A DNA stretch of 64,000 nt from an uncultured Prevotellaceae bacterium (GTDB taxonomy: Bacteria; Bacteroidota; Bacteroidia; Bacteroidales; Muribaculaceae): positions 1-64,000 of the forward strand of contig ONKU01000010.1 in the NCBI GenBank assembly GCA_900318535.1, read 5' to 3'. The notes beneath the pieces were generated by a model. The model saw only the letters and a list, made by a program, of their open reading frames with translations, was not told the DNA's origin and did not search any database. Positions 48,150-57,542 of this stretch are shown one piece after another. Position numbers and translations under genes: made by a program. How positions within the stretch are numbered: the stretch's first letter is position 1; every line of letters begins with the position of its first letter.

Positions 48150-50915
48150 TTAGAACTTAAGACCCAAGTTCAGGAACACCTTGAACCCCTGTGCATAGTA
48201 GTACTTATTGGGGAACTTGTTAGCCGTGTTGGCGATATCCTTGGTGTCGATACGACCCTGCTGGTAACCACCGGTCTGGATATTCCTGTTATCGAGAATG
48301 TTGTTCAGGTTCAAGTTGATGTTGAACGATGCTGAGCGGTTAATGTAAATGACATGGCCGATGCTGGCATTGATAACCAATGCCTCGTTCAGTTTCTCCT
48401 GCTGGCTGATGTCCTTGATCATCTGTGCCAGGTGTTCTTCGTTGTCAGCCATAGTGTACAAGGTAGGCATCTCGACATGGCGTACAGGCGAGAGGCTTAC
48501 ATAAGCACGGTTCATCCAAGCGCCATTCAATTCAACATACCACTGCTTGGGACCAGCCCAGTTGAATGCCAACATATAGCACTCTTGGGGTGTTCCAGCC
48601 ACATAGAAGTTCTTCAAGTAAACCGTCTGGGTAATATCCTCCTGCACACCGTTTTCATAACTGCGGGTGCCGATGGGACGGTTCTTGTACTGGTAACGTG
48701 CGATATTGGCAGCGGCACTCATCGTCAACGATGGGGACAGTTTATAGCTCAGACCCACCTCGACACCCTTATACTGCTTGTGCACACCCGTGAGGGCGAA
48801 GTTACAGAAGGTGCTGTACTGGTCATCATAGAATGCCGTGCGTTCGGTATTGTCACGCTGGTCGGTGAAGAACGCTGTGAAGATGGCCTTGAAATTGCGG
48901 AAATTCATCGTATAACTCAAGTCGGCCGCGAAAATCTTCTCCACCTTGAGGTCAATGACATCGTCCTTGGTGCGGGACGAGATGTAGGCGTCATAGGGGC
49001 GCGGAGCCTCAGTGCCATAGAAAGCGTGGCCCGTGAAGCTGTTGCGTCCATCGAGCTTGAAGGTGATACCGGCCTTGGCGCCATAGGTCAAGAAGCGGTG
49101 AGTGTCACCCTTGCCGTAAGAATTCTCGGGTGCACGGCCGTTGCGCATCTTACCGTCGCGCTGGAACTGGAAGTAGTCACCCTTGACACTGGCAAACATC
49201 TCCCACTTGGCCAGGTTGAGTACCCACTGGTGCCACAATTGGGCCTTAAGGGTAAGGATGTCGTAGTCATAACCGAAACGGTCACCCTTGAGCGCCTTGC
49301 CGTTAGGGTTTTCCAAATCGTTCTGAGCCATATCGGGATTCTCGGGGAAGTCGCGCTCGCTGAAGTTGTCAATATCCAACCAGTAACGTCCACCCAGCAA
49401 GTCCTTGATGGTCTTGTAGTAAGACGCAATGCTATAGTTGGCATTGACACCGGTCTGCATTGTCAGTTTGTTAGAGAAACGCTTGTTGAGCACGGATGAG
49501 AAGGTGAAGCTCGACTGGTTGCTGTGACGGTTCTCCAGGATGTAGGTTGAACCCTTTTCCACACCTGAATTGTCAGCCTCAAGGTTATTCAGGTAGTTGG
49601 TCTGATAGAGGTTGTCCCAACGGATCTGGGTATATTCGTTCTCACTGTGCCAACGGTCGTAATAAAGGTCAAACGCTTCGCTATTAACATCGAAATAGGA
49701 CGGCAGGTAACGGTAGTAGTCGGGACGCGGGTCAGCGGCCTTGTGCCAGTTGAGGGCGGCCTTGCTGTAGAATGACTTGTGATAGGCAAAACCCGTGTTG
49801 AGCGAGGTGTGGTCGTTGGGCTTCCACACCCAGTTCAGGATGGCCGTGGGGTCAAACGACTCGACCACCTTGGAATTGCGCTTCTTGCCTTCCTGCCAGC
49901 CCCAGTCAGGACTGTACATGTTGCTGCCTACCAACTGAGCACACTCCTCATAGATGGCCGAGTTGGCGGCACGCTTGGTGGGAGCGCCAAAGGTGGTCAG
50001 CGTCAGCGTGTGCTGCGGATTGAATACCTTCTGCAACGCGAGGAAGTAGCCCCAACTGTTATAGAACGAGCCGGGATAAACACCCTCCTTGGCATAGCGT
50101 GCGACAGCCGAAACCGTCATTGCCCAGCCATGCTTGTTCAAGCCCGTTGCATGGGTAATCATACCGCGCCATCGGTAGTTGCCGTTGGTGTAAGCAAGGC
50201 TCACACGGGTGCCCGGAGCATAATCGGCTGCAAAGGTCTTGATGTTGTTGGCACCGCCAATGCCACCAAAACCAAAGAGATTGTCCTCCAGACCCATGCC
50301 GATGGTCTTGTTCCTGAATGCCTGATTCAAACCACCGGTCATCGAGTAGTTGAACGAGAAACGCACACCATCATTAAAGGGGATGCCATTGATGTAGGTC
50401 TCGGTCTTTTGGTTCTCGTAACCGCGGATGCGGAAACGCGCGGTGCTGAAGGTGTAGCTCGATGCCTGATAGAAGGGATTGTCGCTTGCTCCGCTCAACA
50501 GTGCCACCTCCTGGGTGTTTCCTTCCTCATCCTCGAGCTGAGATTCAGACAATGCCATGTCGGCGACGGCATTGCGGTACTCCATCACCTCGGCACTCTC
50601 GAATGAGACAGGCTCGACTTGAATCGTGCCCAGGTTCTCAATCTCACCATCAATGATGGTCACCGCTTGCGACCAGTCTTTGTAACCATAGCACAAGACC
50701 AGCAGCTCATCGGTACCCTGCCGGGCATCGTCAATCAGGAACTTGCCTAAGGCATCTGTGGTTGCCGCATAGCCCTGATTGTCAAGCATGACGGTAGCAC
50801 CCACGACGGGCAGGCCGCTTTTTGCATCCACGACCAAACCCTGCACACCCGTGTGCTGTGCCAACAGCGGTAAGGTGGCAAAGAGTGCTAAAAGCAAAAA
50901 CAGTTTAAGTCTCAT
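48150..50915 (-). CDS. SusC-like TonB-dependent outer-membrane receptor
   Basis: A 921-residue receptor. I choose the ATG at 50915 (MRLKLFLL), because the longer form would need a TTG. After the signal peptide a carboxypeptidase-like regulatory domain is seen (GVQGLVVDAKSGLPVVGATV), then a plug domain (ETYINGIPFNDGVRFSF) and a long barrel that ends in VFLNLGLKF, with a terminal Phe. No N-terminal sigma-factor-signalling extension is visible. It heads an operon with a DUF5689 lipoprotein and an EEP nuclease, not with SusD. Imported ligand unknown. Confidence 0.93.
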   Translation of the reverse strand: MRLKLFLLLALFATLPLLAQHTGVQGLVVDAKSGLPVVGATVMLDNQGYAATTDALGKFLIDDARQGTDELLVLCYGYKDWSQAVTIIDGEIENLGTIQVEPVSFESAEVMEYRNAVADMALSESQLEDEEGNTQEVALLSGASDNPFYQASSYTFSTARFRIRGYENQKTETYINGIPFNDGVRFSFNYSMTGGLNQAFRNKTIGMGLEDNLFGFGGIGGANNIKTFAADYAPGTRVSLAYTNGNYRWRGMITHATGLNKHGWAMTVSAVARYAKEGVYPGSFYNSWGYFLALQKVFNPQHTLTLTTFGAPTKRAANSAIYEECAQLVGSNMYSPDWGWQEGKKRNSKVVESFDPTAILNWVWKPNDHTSLNTGFAYHKSFYSKAALNWHKAADPRPDYYRYLPSYFDVNSEAFDLYYDRWHSENEYTQIRWDNLYQTNYLNNLEADNSGVEKGSTYILENRHSNQSSFTFSSVLNKRFSNKLTMQTGVNANYSIASYYKTIKDLLGGRYWLDIDNFSERDFPENPDMAQNDLENPNGKALKGDRFGYDYDILTLKAQLWHQWVLNLAKWEMFASVKGDYFQFQRDGKMRNGRAPENSYGKGDTHRFLTYGAKAGITFKLDGRNSFTGHAFYGTEAPRPYDAYISSRTKDDVIDLKVEKIFAADLSYTMNFRNFKAIFTAFFTDQRDNTERTAFYDDQYSTFCNFALTGVHKQYKGVEVGLSYKLSPSLTMSAAANIARYQYKNRPIGTRSYENGVQEDITQTVYLKNFYVAGTPQECYMLAFNWAGPKQWYVELNGAWMNRAYVSLSPVRHVEMPTLYTMADNEEHLAQMIKDISQQEKLNEALVINASIGHVIYINRSASFNINLNLNNILDNRNIQTGGYQQGRIDTKDIANTANKFPNKYYYAQGFKVFLNLGLKF

Positions 50916-51026
50916 AAACAAATAATATCTAAATGGTTATTACTTAGTCAGTTTGTCAAATTGGTACTTTCCAGCTACTCTAGCGAAAGTCCTTTAGAGG
51001 TTTCGCGCCATTCAATTAAAATTTGT

Positions 51027-51057
51027 CAAAGGTACATTTATTTCGTTATCTATCCAA
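51027..51057 (-). promoter_or_regulatory. promoter of the TonB/DUF5689/EEP operon
   Basis: TACCTTTG (51034-51027) and TTG (51057-51055), spacer 20 bases. The leader is about 105 bases. Confidence 0.65.
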
Positions 51058-51073
51058 GAAAAATCCATGCTTT

Positions 51074-51361
51074 TTATTTTTTCTTGAAGTAGTCGTTGTA
51101 GATTTTAATGCCAAACACGATGGCGCTCGAGACAGTGGTAATCACGTTGGTGATGAACAGGGGCCAGTTCTTGAGCAACAAGCCCTGGATGGCAAAGAAG
51201 ATGCCACCCAAGCCCATCATCAGGAAGGTGGGAAGGGCAATGCCCTCGGTGTCATGGGTGCGGATGGTGTAGATTGCCTGAGGCATGTAACCCAGTATCA
51301 GACAAATCGATGCAGTGTAACCGATGACGTCGGTCAGGTGAGTTGAGATAAAGTCAATCAT
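51074..51361 (-). CDS. SemiSWEET-type small transporter
   Basis: A 95-residue membrane protein with three hydrophobic segments (IGYTASICLILGYMPQAIYT, LPTFLMMGLGGIFFAIQGLL, LFITNVITTVSSAIVFGIKI), a PQ-loop at MPQAIYTIR, and a C-terminal basic tail. This is the family signature of SemiSWEET, which works as a dimer and moves small sugars by facilitated diffusion. The substrate is not known here. It lies 57 bases from the S41 protease gene on the same strand. Confidence 0.88.
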   Translation of the reverse strand: MIDFISTHLTDVIGYTASICLILGYMPQAIYTIRTHDTEGIALPTFLMMGLGGIFFAIQGLLLKNWPLFITNVITTVSSAIVFGIKIYNDYFKKK

Positions 51362-51418
51362 GAGAATAGGTTATTTTAAAAAGTGGGACCCCAAAGGGCC
51401 CCACATAAGTTTGTTTCG

Positions 51419-54400
51419 TTATTTCAGTCCGCACTCGCGCATCAACTCTTCGACGGCAGCCTTGAGCTGCAAGTCCTCACCGTTGATGACGGTCTCGGGA
51501 TTATTGGCAATCTTGATATCGGGTTCAAGTTGCGTATTCTCGAGGTAGTTGCCCTCGGGCAGCAGGTATCCGATGATGGGGATACCGAACACGAGCGATG
51601 AGTCTTGCAGGCGCTCCCACGACACACTGGTCATGGTGCCGGGAACCGGCATACCCACCAGTTTGCCTAACTTGTCGTGGCTGTAAACCCACGGCGTGCC
51701 GTGTGCGTTGCTGTAATTGGCCTCGCACTGCAGCATGATGCTGGGCTTGTTCCAGCGGCGGCTGGGCATGTCGCAGGCTTCACGGCCGCGAATGACCTGG
51801 GTGAAGTACTTCTTGCCGCTGAAGAGCACCTCGATGTCCTCGTGCAAGCGGCCACCGCCGTTGAAGCGGGTGTCGATGACGATACCGTCACGCTTGTTGT
51901 ACTTACCCAGCACATCGCTGTAGATGTCGCGGTAGCTGGCGTCGTTCATCGATTCCAGGTGCACATAGCCCAGATGGCCGTTTGACAGGCTGTCGACGAT
52001 GTGGGCGTTGCGTTTTACCCAACGCTTGTACATCAGGTCGCCCAGGGCACCCTTGGTGATGGGCTTCACGACCTCTTCCCAACGCTTGCCGGTATTGGGG
52101 TCGAAGAGCGAGAGCAGGGTCTTTTTGCCGGCTTGGCCGTTCAGCAGTTCGGTATAGTCGTTCTCCAGGTTGATATAAGTGCCGTTGATCTTTTCAAGGA
52201 CGACGCCGGGTTTGATTTTGCTCTTGGCCTTGGCCAAGGGACCTCCCTCAACAACCTCTTCCACCTTGAGACCGTTGCCGGTATAGCTCCAGTCGTAGAT
52301 GAGGCCCAGGTCGGAGGTAGCCTCGCCGCTGGTGGGATAGAAGCGGCCACCGGTGTGCGAAGCGTTCAGCTCTCCCAGCAGTTCGCTCAACAGGTTGGCG
52401 AAGTCCTGGTTGTTGTTGATGTGGGGCAAGAATTTGCGGTAGGTCTCCACATTGGCCTTCCAGTCACAGCCGTGGTAGTTGAGGTTGTAGAAACGCTTGG
52501 AAATCTGCTTGTCCACGTGGTTGAACATGTATTCGCGCTCGGCAAACAGGTCCATCTTCATGTCGGCCTTGTAGTCGATGCCTGTGAGCTTGTCACCGGC
52601 CACGGTGAGCTTCTGCATCCTGCTGCCGCCCAGCACAAACAGCGTCTTGCCGTCCTTGCTGGCCTGGATGTCGGCACCACCGCCGCCCATCTTGTTCAAC
52701 AGCTTGGTCTCGTGCTTGCGCAGGTCCATCTTCCACAGGTCATAGCCTTTCTCAAAGGCCGACAGGTAATACAATGACTCGCCGTCGGGGGTGATCATGC
52801 AGCCCGAGATGCTACTCGAGTTGGGCGTCACGCGCACGATGCGGTCCTCGATGCCGTCGAGTTCCACCTTCAGGCTCTTGTCATCGGCCTTGGCTGCAGG
52901 AGCGTTTTTCTTCTTGCTGTTCTTCTTGGCATCCTCGGCTTTTTTCTCTTCGGCCTTCTTGGCCTCCTTCTCGGCCTCGGTCAGCAGTTCATAGTCCTCC
53001 TTGTTGAGGTTGTAGCGGTCGAGTGCCTCCTGGTTCACAAAAGCCAGGAACACGTCGTCCTGCGAACCCCACGAGGCGTGGCTGCGCATACCATAACGGT
53101 TGCTGCGGAACATGATGGCGTTGCCCTCCATCACCCAACGGGGACCCTCGCTGATGTAGGCGCTACCGGTGATGTTGGTGATGGGGCCGCCGTTGGCCGA
53201 CACGATACCGATGTCGGTATAGGGGTCACGCTGATTGCCGATGAACTCGAGGGCAAACCACTTGCCGTCGGGCGACCAGCTGTAGTCAAAGCCGCCATTG
53301 GTCTCATACCAGGTCGAGCCGTCGGTCACCTGGGTCACCTGCTTGGTCTTGAGGTCAAGCACCTTGAGGTAGATACGGTCCTCGATGAAGGCGAGTTTCT
53401 TGCCATCGGGCGACAGGCAGGGATACATGCGCTCAACGGTGGTCGAGGGCAGCAGGATTTCTTCCTTGATGAGGGTGGCGTTGGGGAAGTTGGGATCATC
53501 CTTGCGCTCAATGGTAGCGAGGACGAGTTCCCAGTTGCCGTTGCGCTCGGTGGCATAGGCCAGGGTGCGGTTGTCGGCGCCCCACGATACCCAATTCTCG
53601 GCCTCGGGAGTGTTGGTGATGCGCTTGGTGGTGCTGTATTCCACCGAGGTCACAAAGACCTCACCGCGAACGATAAAGGCCACCATCTTGCCATCGGGCG
53701 ACACGGCGGCATCGGTAGCGCCGCGGGTGAACGACAGGTTCTGGATCTGGTCGCTGTCGTCGTGCCACAGGCTGATATTCACCTTGCTGGGCTGGCCGCC
53801 CTGGCGCATGGTGTAGAGTTCGCCGTCCTGGGTGAAGCACAGGGTTCCGTTATTGGAAATCGACAAGAAGCGCACGGGATTCACCGTGAAGTCGGTCACG
53901 GCCTTCAACTGGCTGGGATGGTCCAGCGGCATCGAATAGACGTTCATCGAACCGCCATTGCGCTCACTCAGGAAGTAAACGGTCTTGCCGTCGGGGCTGA
54001 GGACGGGATTGCGGTCCTCACCGCCGATGTTGGTCAGGTTGGTGTGATGACCGGTCTTAGCGTCATAGCACCAGATGTCGCGGGTGATTGACGAGGTGTG
54101 GTGCTTGCGGTACTCATCCTCGCCGCCCTTGCGGTCCTGATAGACGAAGTAGTCGCCGGTCTTGTTCCAGCAGATGTACTCGGCTGGGGTACCCAATTCA
54201 CGGGTAGCACGGCCACCCTCGACGGGAACCTTATAGACCTCGGTCAGGCGGCCGCTGGGGAACAGCATGCTGCTGGCGGGGTCCTGAATCGCGGCGCTGA
54301 AGTAGATGTACTTGCCGTCGGGGCTGAAGGTCCACGGCGTCTCGGCAGCGCTGTTACGTGTGAGCTGCTTGGGCTGTCCGCCGTCGGCAGGCATGACAAA

Positions 54401-54667
54401 GATGTCATTGTTGCCCTTACGGTCGCTGGCAAAGGCAAGCGTAGTGCCGTCGGGGGACCACACGGGCTGGGATTCATAACTCGACTGTGAGGTCAACTGC
54501 ACAGCCTGTCCGCCTGTTGAGGGCACCACATAAATGTCACCCTTGTAGCAGAACGCGATCTTGTTGCCGTCAGGCGAAATACTCGCAAAACGCATCCACA
54601 ACGGCGTGTCGGCCATCGCGGTCATCGCTGTCATTGCGGCGAGGGAAAGCAAGATTTTCTTCATCAT
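51419..54667 (-). CDS. tricorn-type S41 peptidase with beta-propellers
   Basis: A 1082-residue protein with a signal peptide. Two beta-propellers are built from about a dozen repeats with the WSPDGTTLAFASDR or SPDGKYIYFSA pattern (about 25-540). A charged linker rich in Lys, Ala and Glu (about 555-600) follows, then a propeller end. Residues 690-1082 include a catalytic part with His in NYHGCDWKANV, a PDZ module (GNGLKVEEVVEGGPLAKAK) and the Ser nucleophile in QCEANYSNAHG (about S986) with FNGGGRL. This matches the tricorn core. Unlike archaeal tricorn it should be exported; it probably digests peptides in the periplasm. Confidence 0.9.
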   Translation of the reverse strand: MMKKILLSLAAMTAMTAMADTPLWMRFASISPDGNKIAFCYKGDIYVVPSTGGQAVQLTSQSSYESQPVWSPDGTTLAFASDRKGNNDIFVMPADGGQPKQLTRNSAAETPWTFSPDGKYIYFSAAIQDPASSMLFPSGRLTEVYKVPVEGGRATRELGTPAEYICWNKTGDYFVYQDRKGGEDEYRKHHTSSITRDIWCYDAKTGHHTNLTNIGGEDRNPVLSPDGKTVYFLSERNGGSMNVYSMPLDHPSQLKAVTDFTVNPVRFLSISNNGTLCFTQDGELYTMRQGGQPSKVNISLWHDDSDQIQNLSFTRGATDAAVSPDGKMVAFIVRGEVFVTSVEYSTTKRITNTPEAENWVSWGADNRTLAYATERNGNWELVLATIERKDDPNFPNATLIKEEILLPSTTVERMYPCLSPDGKKLAFIEDRIYLKVLDLKTKQVTQVTDGSTWYETNGGFDYSWSPDGKWFALEFIGNQRDPYTDIGIVSANGGPITNITGSAYISEGPRWVMEGNAIMFRSNRYGMRSHASWGSQDDVFLAFVNQEALDRYNLNKEDYELLTEAEKEAKKAEEKKAEDAKKNSKKKNAPAAKADDKSLKVELDGIEDRIVRVTPNSSSISGCMITPDGESLYYLSAFEKGYDLWKMDLRKHETKLLNKMGGGGADIQASKDGKTLFVLGGSRMQKLTVAGDKLTGIDYKADMKMDLFAEREYMFNHVDKQISKRFYNLNYHGCDWKANVETYRKFLPHINNNQDFANLLSELLGELNASHTGGRFYPTSGEATSDLGLIYDWSYTGNGLKVEEVVEGGPLAKAKSKIKPGVVLEKINGTYINLENDYTELLNGQAGKKTLLSLFDPNTGKRWEEVVKPITKGALGDLMYKRWVKRNAHIVDSLSNGHLGYVHLESMNDASYRDIYSDVLGKYNKRDGIVIDTRFNGGGRLHEDIEVLFSGKKYFTQVIRGREACDMPSRRWNKPSIMLQCEANYSNAHGTPWVYSHDKLGKLVGMPVPGTMTSVSWERLQDSSLVFGIPIIGYLLPEGNYLENTQLEPDIKIANNPETVINGEDLQLKAAVEELMRECGLK

Positions 54668-54696
54668 GATGCTATATTCTATTAGGTTTAATCCTG

Positions 54697-54704
54697 CAAA
54701 TTTA
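54697..54704 (-). promoter_or_regulatory. -7 box of the tricorn gene
   Basis: TAAATTTG on the minus strand, 30 bases upstream of the start at 54667. Confidence 0.5.
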
Positions 54705-54773
54705 CAAAAAAAGCCTTTACACTACCTTTTTCTCGCAGAAAAACGCTAAAAAAACTGTCGGCATCCATATGAT

Positions 54774-54810
54774 ATCAGCCGCTGTTGCGATGACACGGAC
54801 AGCGGCTGAT
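54774..54810. terminator. hairpin downstream of the 54886 gene
   Basis: ATCAGCCGCTGT (54774-54785) and ACAGCGGCTGAT (54799-54810) pair perfectly. No T-run is present on either side, so function as a terminator is uncertain. Confidence 0.5.
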
Positions 54811-54885
54811 GGGTACTATAAGTGACGGCATCACTCGTCAGGATTTTAATCCCTAAGTCATTAGTGCCGCTAAGTGTTAATATCG

Positions 54886-55821
54886 TCAATTATTCGGGTT
54901 GACAGTTTCAAAGAGCGACTCAACGAATTTCATGAAGGCTTTGGGGTCTTCGCTTTTCTTTGCGCCCTGCTCCTCCATCCATGTCATGTATTTGGAAACA
55001 GCATGTGCCTTTTTTAAAGATTCCATATCGACATTGCTCAGGTCGTTGTTTTGGAGTTTACAAAAGGGCTCGTTGGCATAGAGTTTGGCGGCATAGTCAA
55101 GGTCTTCAATGGTTAAATTGCCGTAAGCATTATTCAGCAACATTGCGGGCAAACTCTTGGTCATCCAATCTTTAACTTTCTCTTGAGACTCTTTCCTAAT
55201 GGGCTCATCGATAGATACGCGGTCCATCCCCTCATCCATCCTCTTGAACATCGCATCCGTCATGGTCTTTACTAAAGATGACTTCATCATAACACTATTG
55301 AATTTCTCGGCATACTCGGCATCTATTTCGGCATTGGGCTGAATGGGCGACTCCATACGAGACAAGTATTTTGATTCCTTGTACTTGTATTCACCGCTTT
55401 CCAACTGCTCTTCCACATCTCTCATTAATTCCATGAGCGGCTCCAACATATTGGTGGCGAACCCCATCATCCAATCTTTGTAATGGGTGTCAAATACCTT
55501 ATACTGTGGTGTGGAGAGCAGCGATGACAATTCTCTCAAATCGGCCTCAGTCATGCCTTGTTCTTTCCATGCGGTAACATAGAAATTAATCATGTCATTC
55601 TCATAGCGTTCATCGAGATAGCGTTGTGTCAACTGGTCTATGTCCACTTCGCCATCCCTTTCAAACATCATACTCAAAGTTGAGATGTATGCCTTTTCCT
55701 TTTCAAACTGGCCAATTGCTGTCAAGTAGTCCTTAGCAGCCTCACGGTAACTGTCCTGGGCATAGCCGCTGGCGGCAACCAGCATCACCAGCAATGCAAT
55801 GAGTAATCTTGTTTTTTTCAT
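54886..55821 (-). CDS. secreted helical protein with DUF2059-like pattern
   Basis: From the ATG at 55821 (MKKTRLL) the protein has 311 residues and a signal peptide cleaved near GYAQ. The rest is nearly all helical and charged. A segment such as QLTQRYLDERYENDMINFYV... and TEADLRELSSLLSTPQYKVF resembles the DUF2059 helical domain; a second like stretch appears in the second half (LPAMLLNNAYGNLTIEDLDY...), so it may be a doubled domain. No enzymatic motif is visible. It has its own promoter and is likely a periplasmic protein of unknown role. Confidence 0.6.
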   Translation of the reverse strand: MKKTRLLIALLVMLVAASGYAQDSYREAAKDYLTAIGQFEKEKAYISTLSMMFERDGEVDIDQLTQRYLDERYENDMINFYVTAWKEQGMTEADLRELSSLLSTPQYKVFDTHYKDWMMGFATNMLEPLMELMRDVEEQLESGEYKYKESKYLSRMESPIQPNAEIDAEYAEKFNSVMMKSSLVKTMTDAMFKRMDEGMDRVSIDEPIRKESQEKVKDWMTKSLPAMLLNNAYGNLTIEDLDYAAKLYANEPFCKLQNNDLSNVDMESLKKAHAVSKYMTWMEEQGAKKSEDPKAFMKFVESLFETVNPNN

Positions 55822-55878
55822 AATCAACGTTTTTTTTTAGGTTTATTATAGATATTTATAAGTTTCGACTGTGTTTTG

Positions 55879-55886
55879 CAAAGATA
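55879..55886 (-). promoter_or_regulatory. -7 box of the 54886 gene
   Basis: TATCTTTG on the minus strand, 58 bases before the ATG. Confidence 0.5.
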
Positions 55887-55967
55887 GACTAGATTACCGA
55901 AACATACAAATACTGAATGCTTTTTCGGCCCATTACTATAAAATAATATTAAATTCCCCGCTTTCAG

Positions 55968-55998
55968 TTTGCTTCACCAAAAAATGTTCCTAACTTTG
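55968..55998 (+). promoter_or_regulatory. promoter of the DUF1573/MeaB operon
   Basis: TAACTTTG (55991-55998) and TTTG (55968-55971) with a 19-base spacer, the best-matching promoter in the window. The leader is about 25 bases. Confidence 0.8.
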
Positions 55999-56027
55999 CA
56001 GGTTAGACTTCATCATCATTAAGAAAA

Positions 56028-56426
56028 ATGACAATGACAAAACGGTTTTTTATGGCGATATTCGCCGTTTGTTTGGTGGCACTCAGTGCATTGGCCGACG
56101 ACAAGTATGCCGAAGCCACCTTTGAGGTCATGAGCCATGACTTCGGCACCATCAAGGAGGCCAACGGTCCCGTGAGCTGCACCTTTGAGTTCACCAACAC
56201 GGGCAACAAGCCGCTGCTCATCATCGATGCGACGGCCTCGTGCGGCTGCACTCGCCCCGAATACCCCACCAAGCCCGTCAAACCGGGCAAGAAGGGGAAA
56301 ATCAAGGTGACCTACAGCCCCATCGGGCGTCCCGGTGCCTTCAAGAAGACCGTCAAGATCAAGACCAACGGCAAGGAACGCACCACCACCCTGCGCATCG
56401 AGGGAACCGTCATCCCCAAGAAATAA
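56028..56426 (+). CDS. DUF1573 protein, short form
   Basis: A 132-residue protein with a signal peptide (cleavage near LAD, residue 24) and one DUF1573 domain: FEVMSHDFGTIKEANGPVS, CTFEFTNTGNKPLLI, ASCGCTRPEYPTKPV and GKIKVTYSPIGRPG. The domain is a small immunoglobulin-like beta-sandwich (ASH/MSP type) with a conserved Cys-Gly-Cys at its heart. It abuts the second DUF1573 gene directly, the latter beginning with GTG just after the TAA. Function unknown. The start could be MTKRFF two codons later. Confidence 0.9.
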   Translation: MTMTKRFFMAIFAVCLVALSALADDKYAEATFEVMSHDFGTIKEANGPVSCTFEFTNTGNKPLLIIDATASCGCTRPEYPTKPVKPGKKGKIKVTYSPIGRPGAFKKTVKIKTNGKERTTTLRIEGTVIPKK

Positions 56427-57524
56427 GTGAAATATGCCCTGACCATAGCATTGCTGGCCATCATGGCGATGACCGCTGCCGCCCAGCCCGAAGCCACCTG
56501 GCTGGAGCGACAGCACGACATGGGCGTGTTCATGGAGCAGGACGGCAAGGTCACGTGCCAGATGCGCGTGGTGAATACGGGCAACAGTCCGCTCATCATC
56601 GTCAAGGCCCAGGCAGGCTGCGGCTGCACTGCCGTCACCTATCCCGAGACGCCCATTGAGCCTGGCGACACCGCGGCGGTGGGCATCACCTATAATCCGT
56701 CAGGGCGCCCCGGACAGTTCTCCAAGCAGGTGCTGATTTTCACCAACACAACGCCCAAGCGCACCGTGCTGGAAATCACGGGCAACGTCATCCCCACCGC
56801 AGCCACGCTCGACAATCAGTATCCGCTGCAGGCCGGCTCGCTGCGCATCAGCCAGTCAAGCATCCCCTTCGGGGAACTGGTCAAGGGCAAGAACAAGACG
56901 TTATACCTGAGCACCTATAACGCATCGACTGACACGCTGCTGGTGAGCGTTCACGGTGACCATGCCCACATCAATCCCGCCGTTGTCCCCGACACGCTGC
57001 CGCCCGCCCGCGTCGCTGCGCTCACCGTGCATTACCTGACGGGCAAGGCTCCGCTGTGGGGCTTCAATGTGGACACGCTGACCCTCTCCTGCCGTCCCTT
57101 GCGCCAGCCGTCATCGGCCACAGCAGGCACAGCACAGGTCAACGTGATGGCACAGGTCATCGAGTCGTTTGACAACCTGACTGAGAAGCAACGGCAAGAC
57201 GCACCCATCTTGAGCGTGGACTGCGGCGACAGGCTGGATTTTGAGACCATCATGGCCGCAACACCGGCGACGCGCACGTTCACCATCACCAACAAAGGGA
57301 AAGACCCGCTCATCATCAGACGTCTGTGGGTTCCTGAGGGCGAAGGCATCACAGTCAAGGCCGACAAGCTGGAACTCAAGCGCGGCAAGAAGGCAACCGT
57401 CACCGTCACCGTGGACCCGGCCCGCCAGCAGGGCAACATGCTCAACGTGCCGCTCACCGTGATGACCAACGACCCTGAAACGCCACGCGCCACCGTCCGC
57501 ATCGTGGGCATCATCAACAAGTAA
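56427..57524 (+). CDS. DUF1573 protein, three-domain form
   Basis: A 365-residue protein whose start codon is GTG (MKYALTIALL); no ATG gives a complete signal peptide. The first DUF1573 domain (residues 22-118) carries HDMGVFMEQDGKVTCQMRVV and AQAGCGCTAV; the second (about 125-230) has FGELVKGKNKTLYLSTYN but no CGC; the third (about 250-365) has ATRTFTITNKGKDPLII and ATVRIVGIINK. The gene abuts the preceding stop, so expression must be coupled. MeaB follows 18 bases later. Envelope location inferred. Confidence 0.88.
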   Translation: MKYALTIALLAIMAMTAAAQPEATWLERQHDMGVFMEQDGKVTCQMRVVNTGNSPLIIVKAQAGCGCTAVTYPETPIEPGDTAAVGITYNPSGRPGQFSKQVLIFTNTTPKRTVLEITGNVIPTAATLDNQYPLQAGSLRISQSSIPFGELVKGKNKTLYLSTYNASTDTLLVSVHGDHAHINPAVVPDTLPPARVAALTVHYLTGKAPLWGFNVDTLTLSCRPLRQPSSATAGTAQVNVMAQVIESFDNLTEKQRQDAPILSVDCGDRLDFETIMAATPATRTFTITNKGKDPLIIRRLWVPEGEGITVKADKLELKRGKKATVTVTVDPARQQGNMLNVPLTVMTNDPETPRATVRIVGIINK

Positions 57525-57542
57525 TCATACCTAATCAATTAT

